Position numbers and translations under genes: made by a program. Shown here piece after piece: positions 5,826 to 10,804 of a stretch of 10,804 nt of DNA. The stretch comes from DATFJZ01 sp046482845 (lineage in GTDB: Bacteria; Desulfobacterota; Desulfobacteria; Desulfobacterales; Desulfobacteraceae). The first letter of the stretch is position 1; every line of letters begins with the position of its first letter. Location of the stretch: contig JAWOEJ010000046.1 in assembly GCA_046482845.1 (NCBI GenBank), positions 1 to 10,804 on the forward strand, given 5' to 3'. The notes beneath the pieces were generated by a model. The model was given only the letters and a program-made list of their open reading frames with translations. It did no database searches and had not been told where the DNA came from.

Positions 5826-7478
5826 ATGAAGACAAATATTCCTGATATTCTGAATTATGAAGAAAAAATTTTTAAAACCCGGCGCGTCCTTCAAAAAGCT
5901 GTACGATTTTCCCTTGATCTGATGAAAGCCCGCCAGACCGGGCTTTTATATGGAACTGATACCACGAAAAAGATGTTTCTGCCTCCGGAGAAATGGGACA
6001 GAGGCGTAATTCACAAATTTGACAGAAGAGGGATAAAGGGTCTGCTTTCAAAATTTTTTGGACGGCTTATCTTAACTTTCAGTGAGTTTTCCCATGTTAA
6101 ATTATACAAAATAGATGAATCCGGAGAACGGGTTGACAATGACGGTATCATTGCCTATGTATTGAAAAATTTCACGGATTACTATAAAAAAGGCATCCGC
6201 ATTCTGATCATCAACAATATTGAAGAAAACACTGAAGATAAGGGTGAATTCTCCTTTTTTTCAAAGCTTCCTGTCCTGTCTTTTAACGGCAGACGGTTTG
6301 AACATTTAAAAGGGTTAAAAGTCAACCGGGCCATTGTCAGAAAATTTAATGCCAAAAACTTTATTATTGCCTATGTCCCTGATTATGGAGTCCTTGCCGT
6401 AAATACTGCTGATCCTGAGCTTTTGAGGACAGACACCAAGGGCTTTGTTCATGAAACTGAGCTTAAAAAAAGACTGAATTTTTTAATGAGGGCCATAGAA
6501 ATGACATCCATTGCATACCTTGGTGTTGCAAGGGGACAAAGGGCAGTTCAGCTGATCTGGAGAAAGGAGCGGTATCTTAGAAAAACAGCAGCACAGCTGG
6601 AAGAACAGAAATTGTATTTAAAGGCGGTTGGGGGGATAGAGGAACGACAGCTCAAGATGAAGCCCTTTTTTACCGACCAGGGGGTTTATGCTTTTGTGGA
6701 TATGGTGGGATCTGCCAGGATACGGCAATTGTATTCTCCGGAAGACTATTTTTTTATAACCAATGTCTACAGGCAGATCGTTTCCAATATTGCTGCTCTA
6801 TATTTGTGCCGCGTGGGGAATTTTATCGGAGATGCGCTTTTTTTTCAGAATGTGTCTGTGTTTGATCCTGAAAAACTGGATTATGTTCCTGATCTTAAAG
6901 AGCGGACCATGCTGATGATTCTTGTTCTTGTCACCATGTTCCGTGAGCTGGATCAGCTGGTCAAGGGAATGCATCCCATTGATATAGACGCCAGGGTTTC
7001 CAGACTGCTCAAAAAATGGCATCAAAAAATCTTTTTTCGCTCCGGAATAGAATCCGGCCCGGCAACCATCGGTCCCGTTGGAAACAAACAGCGCATGATA
7101 ATAACTGCCATAGGAGAAGCCGTTGACAATGCATCCAGGCTTGAAGCCACCGGAGTGGCCAACGGGATTCACATGAGCAAAAACATAATGGAAATTCTTC
7201 AGAAAGCAGAAATTTCAAAAGAAACAAAAGTCCTTTATGGAATTCTTACGCAGAAGAATTCCTGTCTCTGCAAAATGTTTGAAAAAGAATGCATATCCCT
7301 GAATAAAAACGGACATATCAGTTTCTTTGATTTTTACAAATCAGGGTTTGCCGCCTGCGGTGACATGATCAGAATAAAAAGAAATGTCAGGTACAAGGAA
7401 TTTTCATGCGACAGAACCTATCTGCTCCAGTGGGACAGAAAAAGAAAACCCCAGCAGCGGGTTTGTTTCGGAATATAA
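5826..7478 (+). CDS. GAF-like/class III adenylate/guanylate cyclase-domain protein
   Basis: A 550-residue soluble protein with no signal peptide or membrane segment. Residues 20-240 look like a GAF-type sensory region (weak call). A helical, probably coiled-coil linker spans 240-278. The catalytic domain runs from about 286 to 455, with VYAFVDMVGS (287-296), GNFIGDALFF (331-340), RSGIESGPATIGPVG (405-419) and IGEAVDNASRLE (429-440). Both metal-binding aspartates (Asp292, Asp336) and the catalytic arginine (Arg438) are present. By my alignment, two substrate-site residues differ. The adenine-contacting Lys is Asn332, and the transition-state Asn is Asp434, followed by Asn435. The protein may therefore use another nucleotide, have low activity or bind without turnover. 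The tail (460-550) is Cys- and Lys-rich and unrecognised. The ATG follows AGGTG with a short spacer. It is divergent from ftsY. Confidence 0.8.
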   Translation: MKTNIPDILNYEEKIFKTRRVLQKAVRFSLDLMKARQTGLLYGTDTTKKMFLPPEKWDRGVIHKFDRRGIKGLLSKFFGRLILTFSEFSHVKLYKIDESGERVDNDGIIAYVLKNFTDYYKKGIRILIINNIEENTEDKGEFSFFSKLPVLSFNGRRFEHLKGLKVNRAIVRKFNAKNFIIAYVPDYGVLAVNTADPELLRTDTKGFVHETELKKRLNFLMRAIEMTSIAYLGVARGQRAVQLIWRKERYLRKTAAQLEEQKLYLKAVGGIEERQLKMKPFFTDQGVYAFVDMVGSARIRQLYSPEDYFFITNVYRQIVSNIAALYLCRVGNFIGDALFFQNVSVFDPEKLDYVPDLKERTMLMILVLVTMFRELDQLVKGMHPIDIDARVSRLLKKWHQKIFFRSGIESGPATIGPVGNKQRMIITAIGEAVDNASRLEATGVANGIHMSKNIMEILQKAEISKETKVLYGILTQKNSCLCKMFEKECISLNKNGHISFFDFYKSGFAACGDMIRIKRNVRYKEFSCDRTYLLQWDRKRKPQQRVCFGI

Positions 7479-7671
7479 CCTGAAAATCTGCTTGAGTTTA
7501 CCGGCAGAGGAGCAAAGACCTGAATCCATAAAATCCAGAGATGATCAGGCAAAAATTCCCCCGTCATATCTGTTTCAGATACGGCTCTCTGATATCTGGG
7601 TCAGGCACAGCCCCTCTGCCCTGAGCAGACTAAAAGTTCACAATTTACGGTGAGCCCTGATCCAACGGTGA

Positions 7672-8094
7672 TTATTTAATATCAAGGATGGTTACATCGA
7701 AATTAAGATTTTCACCGGCCAGTGGATGATTGAAATCAATAACAGCAGTTTCGTCTTTGACTTCCTGTACTTTCCCCTGAAGAACCTGGCCGTCCTGTGT
7801 CTGGCTCTGCACCTGGGTACCTGCCAGGGCAAGCTCCTCAGGCAGCTGTTCCCGGGGAACCTCCACAATAGCTTCCTGGAGAATTTCTCCATATCCCTCT
7901 TCCGGGATCACGGACACGGTTTTGCTTTCATTGATTTCCATTCCCTGGATTGCTTTTTCAAGCCCTGGAACAATCTGGCTGGCGCCGCTTTCAAAGGTCA
8001 ATGGGTCTTTTCCTTTGTTGGTGTCAATTACCTGATCATTGTCAAGTTTGAGTGTGTACTCTATGGAAACAGTTTTCCCTTGTGTTACAGACAT
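7672..8094 (-). CDS. FKBP-type peptidyl-prolyl cis-trans isomerase, SlyD-like
   Basis: Catalyses cis-trans isomerisation of X-Pro bonds and typically acts as a cytosolic folding helper. The 140-residue product has the SlyD arrangement. The FKBP half starts KTVSIEYTLKLDNDQVID (7-24) and continues GASQIVPGLEKAIQGM (37-52). An inserted 'flap' (IF) chaperone domain lies at about 68-122, and the FKBP fold closes with FNHPLAGENLNFDVTILDI (121-139). No signal peptide is present. The His/Cys-rich metal-binding tail of E. coli SlyD is absent, as in many short homologues, so a role in nickel delivery is not supported. The ATG follows AAAGGA about 6-7 nt upstream. A candidate promoter lies about 160 nt upstream, implying a long leader. 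No neighbour suggests a specific client. Confidence 0.93.
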   Translation of the reverse strand: MSVTQGKTVSIEYTLKLDNDQVIDTNKGKDPLTFESGASQIVPGLEKAIQGMEINESKTVSVIPEEGYGEILQEAIVEVPREQLPEELALAGTQVQSQTQDGQVLQGKVQEVKDETAVIDFNHPLAGENLNFDVTILDIK

Positions 8095-8252
8095 ATAAAG
8101 TCCTTTTGGTTTGTTTCAGGTTATCCGTGGATACTGAAATCATTCAAGATAAGCATTGCAGATCATTGAATCCGCAATCAAAAAAAGATCAGTGATCAAC
8201 GGCCGTGCAGTTTAAAATACATACCCGGCCTGTATGATATATATAGTTAGAG

Positions 8253-8280
8253 AAACTAATACTCACTTTTTTTTTGTCAA
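8253..8280 (-). promoter_or_regulatory. Candidate sigma70-type promoter for the SlyD-like gene
   Basis: On the minus strand TTGACA (complement of 8275-8280) is followed after 16 nt by TAGTTT (complement of 8253-8258), in an AT-rich context pointing at the SlyD-like gene. The -35 is perfect and the -10 is poor (3 of 6). A short dyad, TTAG-N5-CTAA (8247-8259), overlaps the -10. Within 8095-8394 I see nothing else apart from this and the terminator at 8326-8367. Confidence 0.4.
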
Positions 8281-8325
8281 GGAAAAGAATGCATTACACA
8301 GGACGGGCCTGCCTGCCATGCCGGT

Positions 8326-8367
8326 CAAACAAAAACAAGGGCGATTGGTTAACCAACCGCCCTCGTT
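8326..8367 (-). terminator. Rho-independent terminator of the octaheme cytochrome gene (possibly bidirectional)
   Basis: The stem GGGCG-A-TTGG / CCAA-C-CGCCC (8339-8362) has a TTAA loop and a single mismatch, and includes the perfect palindrome TTGGTTAACCAA. In the cytochrome direction it is followed by a T-rich tail (complement of the A-rich 8326-8337). It lies about 30 nt past the cytochrome stop. T-rich sequence on the other side (8363-8369) is weaker. Confidence 0.85.
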
Positions 8368-8394
8368 TTCAGACAGATAGCGGTCAAGGCAAAA

Positions 8395-9705
8395 CTATTT
8401 TTTCTTCTGTGTGTTGAGAGACCGCATTTTTTCAGCCTCATCATTGATTTTTCCCAGATCCCTGGTCATCATTGCCCATCCATACCAATAGGCATAATCC
8501 GGATTAACATGAAAATGTCCCTGGTAGGTGCGCATCCGATGTTTCATGTACATCTGAAACAGTGTTTGTTCGATGGCGCTCATACCTCCGGGAAGGGTCT
8601 TATAGCTGTCACCTGACGCTTTTGCATAATCTGTTCTCATAAAAAAGAGAAAGTCCGGATAGGCAAAGGCCTGAGCCTCCCGCTTTTTCAGAAAACCATC
8701 ACGGTAAAGTCCGGCAACAATCTCGATGGCCTGGGCCATCAGGCTGTCGGCTTTCATCAGCATGGAATCACCCATCTCCAGCTGTCCCCTGGCATAGCTC
8801 GTGGAGTGACATTTTGCGCAGGTCTTGATCATCTTGTCACGCTCGGTCTGCCAGGCTTCCCGGGTGAGACGGGCAAGGTCAACAGCCTTGACCGCTTCGA
8901 GACGGGCGGTCGGCTCTCCGGTTTCAGGATTGAGCACGCCCAGAGCCTTGAGAATCGTCGTCTGATCGGCGGCCCACTGTTTGTCTTTGGGCAGCGGCAG
9001 GCGCACGCCGAGAAACCCCCAGGCAGTATGATTCTTGTGGGTACCATCGGGCAGATGGCATTCCTGACAGGTCGGTGCCGAAGCATCGGCCGGCAGCCGT
9101 CCGGCTTCCCGGGCATGCCAGCGGGTGCCGTGTTTGGCGCTGCTCCACATCTCCCACTGGGGATGGTCATACCCCATATGACACTGCTGACAGGCCCGGG
9201 GATCCTGGGCTTCGTTTTTCGAGAAGGTATGCCGGGTATGGCATTCATCGCAGGAATTATTCTGATAGCGGTAGCCTTTGGCATGCTGTTCCTGCTTCTG
9301 GGCTTCGGTCTTGATCCCCATGTTGTGACAGCCGCCGCAGCCGCTCCCCCCTTCCATGAGTTCGTCGGGTTCGACATGGGTAATGGGCAAAGCGTTCAGC
9401 GATGCCCAGCCGTAATTGTGCTTGCCCATGGTAAACGAGTTAAATTGATCTTCATGACATTCCTGACAGACATGCTCATCCGGCAGCACCGCAAGCGTGT
9501 AATCGCCCGCATCCTGGTGCTTGTCTCCATGACACTCAGCACAGCCGATATAGTTCTGGGAATGAAGACTCAGTTCCCAGTCCTGGACCTGACCCGGTGA
9601 AACATCACTGTGACAGTCAACACAGACATCGGCCATAACAGGCAGTACCAGAAACACCAGAAACACCGGCATCAAACCACCCACCATCCATTTTCCAATT
9701 GGCAT
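8395..9705 (-). CDS. Octaheme cytochrome c, hydroxylamine oxidoreductase (HAO)-like
   Basis: A periplasmic multiheme cytochrome of 436 residues. A signal peptide (about 1-25, basic start, hydrophobic core, LPVMA before the likely cleavage) is followed by eight CXXCH haem motifs at 28, 55, 80, 123, 152, 172, 213 and 296. The 79-residue gap before haem 8 and the helical haem-free C-terminal third (301-436) fit the HAO fold. The haem-4 motif CGGCH (123-127) would be the catalytic site by position. Family members oxidise hydroxylamine or hydrazine, or reduce nitrite or hydroxylamine (the reductive epsilon-Hao branch). I cannot tell which applies: several Tyr lie near 404-408 (YAYWY), but whether one is the cross-linking Tyr needs an alignment. 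The ATG at 9705 is chosen for its strong AAGGAGG and signal peptide; the frame runs on upstream into an OmpA remnant. No quinol dehydrogenase or partner cytochrome is nearby. It is richer in GC than its neighbours. Confidence 0.9.
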   Translation of the reverse strand: MPIGKWMVGGLMPVFLVFLVLPVMADVCVDCHSDVSPGQVQDWELSLHSQNYIGCAECHGDKHQDAGDYTLAVLPDEHVCQECHEDQFNSFTMGKHNYGWASLNALPITHVEPDELMEGGSGCGGCHNMGIKTEAQKQEQHAKGYRYQNNSCDECHTRHTFSKNEAQDPRACQQCHMGYDHPQWEMWSSAKHGTRWHAREAGRLPADASAPTCQECHLPDGTHKNHTAWGFLGVRLPLPKDKQWAADQTTILKALGVLNPETGEPTARLEAVKAVDLARLTREAWQTERDKMIKTCAKCHSTSYARGQLEMGDSMLMKADSLMAQAIEIVAGLYRDGFLKKREAQAFAYPDFLFFMRTDYAKASGDSYKTLPGGMSAIEQTLFQMYMKHRMRTYQGHFHVNPDYAYWYGWAMMTRDLGKINDEAEKMRSLNTQKKK

Positions 9706-9828
9706 TGTCCCCCTCCTTAAATACAATAAATGAAATGAAAGACTCAGGCTGCCCCGCGGACACCCCCCTGAAAACAAGAAAAACAAATCCCCCTTGTAAA
9801 AGTGTTCCCCAGCAGAGATTGGCTCTGT

Positions 9829-10023
9829 TTCATCAGACCCCAGGTCGTCAGTGTGCCCCTGAACCGCGATCATAAGCTCGGGATTATCCTTCATAAGTGT
9901 TACCCTGTGCTGGAGCTGCCTGCCAGATTCGTCCTTATCCTGCTCCCGGACGCTTTGCAATTCTATTAAATATTGACCATTGCACAGGGAATGGCTGCAG
10001 TCAAGCCTAAATATAATTTCCAA
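9829..10023 (-). pseudogene. Remnant of an OmpA-family C-terminal (peptidoglycan-binding) domain
   Basis: In the minus frame upstream of the cytochrome, the translation contains LMKDNPELMIAVQGHTDDLG. This is the hallmark of OmpA/Pal-type peptidoglycan-binding domains (x-NP-x-L-x-I-x-V-x-GHTD-x-x-G). The preceding residues (EIIFRLDCSHSL, then a short helix) could be the degraded beta1-alpha1 part. The motif normally continues into N-x-x-L-S-x-x-R-A, but here similarity ends after GSDE. The frame has a stop two codons before 10023 and no credible start. It happens to be in frame with the cytochrome, but the cytochrome's signal peptide and Shine-Dalgarno argue against a fusion. The 9706-9828 stretch holds C- and G-runs and presumably the cytochrome promoter; I see nothing clearer. 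Confidence 0.65.
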
Positions 10024-10072
10024 TGGTTATGACAGAGATTGCCGTAAATAAAACGATTTTATCGCGCCTGAG

Positions 10073-10228
10073 GGGCGGTGTTCGAAACTGCACGGCCCGC
10101 TCATTTTCAATCTTGAAACCCACGGCAATGACAGCCTGCAGGCTATAGTGCTCAACCTCGCGCCGGACCTGCCTGCTGCCCTCGGTTTGAACTATTAAGT
10201 ATCTCTTAATAGTTGCCTCCCGGGTCAT
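10073..10228 (-). pseudogene. Fragment of a RhuM-family (virulence RhuM/Fic-associated) protein
   Basis: The peptide EATIKRYLIVQTEGSRQVRR followed by EVEHYSLQAVIAVGFKIENE and RAVQFR matches the conserved stretch of RhuM-family proteins. There, a T-x-x-x-Y-L-x-V-Q-x-E-G-x-R-x-V block precedes a H-Y-x-L-x-x-I-I-A-x-G-Y-R-V-x-S-x-R-x-x-Q-F-R-x-W-A core. About 52 residues of similarity remain. The rest of the family's length (usually over 300 residues) is missing on both sides: an in-frame TGA lies six codons upstream of 10228, and similarity is lost after QFRTP. RhuM genes are common on islands and near restriction or toxin loci; their activity is not settled. Here it can only be a remnant. Confidence 0.7.
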
Positions 10229-10250
10229 CTCATTATTCTGAATTCACCAT

Positions 10251-10622
10251 TCATAATTCGCTCGCCTCCTGATCCATCTCTTTCTCAATTTCTTCAATCG
10301 ATGGCAGGCTTGGCTTGAGGTCTTCCGGTAGAGACTCTGTTATTTGCTGTTCCCACTCGGCGACACCAATGGGTTTTGTATTGCCCGCAAGGGCGTATTT
10401 GACAACGGTATGATTCTTTTCTTTTACAAAAAGCAAGCCGATGGTTGTTTTATCGTCCGGATGGCGAAGCATGTCATCGACAATATTCATATACATGGTA
10501 AGCTGGCTGACGTGGCCGGGGCAGAACTTTCCCGCTTTAAGCTCTACAACCACATAACAGCGTAATTTCAGGTGATAAAAAAGCAGGTCGATATAAAATT
10601 CATCTTCATCAGATATGCTTTT
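10251..10622 (-). pseudogene. C-terminal nuclease-domain fragment of a YhcG/DUF1016 family protein
   Basis: The minus frame is open from 10622 (just after an in-frame TAA at 10623-10625) to a TGA at 10251. It reads SISDEDEFYIDLLFYHLKLR, then CYVVVELKAGKFCPGHVSQL and TMYMNIVDDMLRHPDDKTTI. This is a close match to the C-terminal PDDEXK-like nuclease domain of YhcG/DUF1016 proteins, with the Asp of FYIDLLFYH and the E-x-K of VVELK retained. The natural C-terminus appears intact (EEIEKEMDQEASEL). The N-terminal domain (roughly the first 200 residues of the family) is missing, and no start with a Shine-Dalgarno exists, only a GTG at 10553 inside the domain. I therefore call a 5'-truncated pseudogene. 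These proteins often travel with mobile and defence islands. Confidence 0.8.
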
Positions 10623-10734
10623 TTAACATTCTCATGGAAAAAACTAAAGGGAATTTTAATTCGCGCAGGTTACTTTTCGACTGGATTTTGAATACACCTT
10701 CGTGGAGGTTACCCATACAAAATGGAAAAAATGC

Positions 10735-10761
10735 AATACAAACATTGACAATGATTGTATT
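10735..10761. promoter_or_regulatory. 27-bp near-perfect operator-like palindrome
   Basis: AATACAAACATTG (10735-10747) and CAATGATTGTATT (10749-10761) are inverted repeats around a single central A, with one mismatch in 13 base pairs. The palindrome contains the -35 hexamer of the promoter at 10745-10772, so a bound dimer should block RNA polymerase. Size and symmetry fit a TetR- or MarR-type regulator site; which one cannot be told from here. Confidence 0.7.
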
Positions 10762-10772
10762 TTGTTTATTAT
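10745..10772 (+). promoter_or_regulatory. Strong sigma70-type promoter for a gene starting beyond the right edge
   Basis: TTGACA (10745-10750) and TATTAT (10767-10772, 5 of 6 to consensus) are separated by 16 nt. About 22 nt downstream of the -10 lies AAGGAGG (10795-10801), a full Shine-Dalgarno, ending 3 nt before the window edge. A plus-strand start codon is therefore expected within about ten bases of the edge. Upstream, 10626-10734 holds no gene or motif that I recognise. Confidence 0.75.
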
Positions 10773-10804
10773 GGTATGTATTTGTGTTTTAGATAAGGAG
10801 GACA

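Noticed and set aside
7598..7630. GGGTCAGGC / GCCCTGA hairpin after the cyclase as a terminator or second REP
   Set aside because: The stem is only about 5 bp with a bulge and a long loop, there is no T-run, and the similarity to the REP motif at 5525 covers only about 9 bases.
7384..7653. 89-codon plus-strand frame overlapping the cyclase end
   Set aside because: It overlaps the cyclase in another frame, with no ribosome site and no similarity I recognise. I treat 7479-7671 as non-coding.
8806..9600. 264-codon plus-strand open frame opposite the cytochrome
   Set aside because: It is the antisense shadow of a GC-rich gene. The opposite strand has eight haem motifs and a signal peptide; the shadow has no recognisable motif or Shine-Dalgarno.
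8395..10023. A 542-residue OmpA-cytochrome fusion read as one gene
   Set aside because: A strong AAGGAGG and a complete signal peptide sit at the internal ATG 9705. The extension has only a TTG after a nearby stop, and its OmpA similarity is broken.

Overview
The window looks like chromosomal DNA from a Gram-negative anaerobe, most plausibly a sulfate-reducing member of the Desulfobacterota (Desulfobacteraceae-like). This is an inference from gene content: a riboswitch-controlled cobalamin gene, a YebG homologue, an FtsY without a long acidic domain, a soluble class III cyclase and a periplasmic octaheme cytochrome c of the hydroxylamine oxidoreductase (HAO) type. No 16S rRNA or other taxonomic marker is present, so the lineage is a hypothesis. 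Most genes are moderately AT-rich; the octaheme cytochrome is visibly richer in GC.

Layout, left to right. Positions 2-88 hold the end of a BirA-type winged-helix reading frame that runs into a dispersed repeat and stops. Then comes cobT (minus strand), preceded by a cobalamin riboswitch and a rho-independent terminator. This cassette is bracketed by 37-nt inverted repeats (66-102 and 1620-1656), and a degenerate heptad repeat lies just downstream of cobT. ligA (plus, 1928-3958) converges on yebG (minus, 3967-4314). yebG lies downstream of ftsY (minus, 4481-5428), separated by an 18-bp tandem duplication and an imperfect palindrome. Between the divergent ftsY and cyclase genes sits a 171-bp nested palindromic element (5486-5656). 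Its ends match the same short repeat family that flanks cobT, and its core is a perfect 30-bp inverted repeat of the REP type.

From 5826 the window carries a GAF-like/class III cyclase (plus), then a SlyD-like FKBP prolyl isomerase (minus) with a candidate promoter about 160 nt upstream. A strong terminator hairpin follows, serving the HAO-like octaheme cytochrome gene (minus, 8395-9705). Upstream of the cytochrome is a graveyard of gene fragments on the minus strand: an OmpA C-terminal domain remnant, a RhuM-family remnant and the C-terminal nuclease half of a YhcG/DUF1016 protein. The window ends with a well-formed plus-strand promoter. A 27-bp near-perfect palindrome covers its -35 element, and a Shine-Dalgarno sequence follows, so a gene probably starts just past the edge.

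The genes do not form one pathway. cobT (cobalamin lower-ligand activation), ligA (replication and repair), yebG (SOS-associated in enterobacteria) and ftsY (membrane protein targeting) are housekeeping genes interspersed with repeats. The cyclase, cytochrome and fragment region is accessory. The points most worth following up are the repeat family shared by the cobT cassette and the 5486-5656 element, the cyclase with altered substrate-site residues, the isolated octaheme cytochrome, and the operator/promoter at the right edge.
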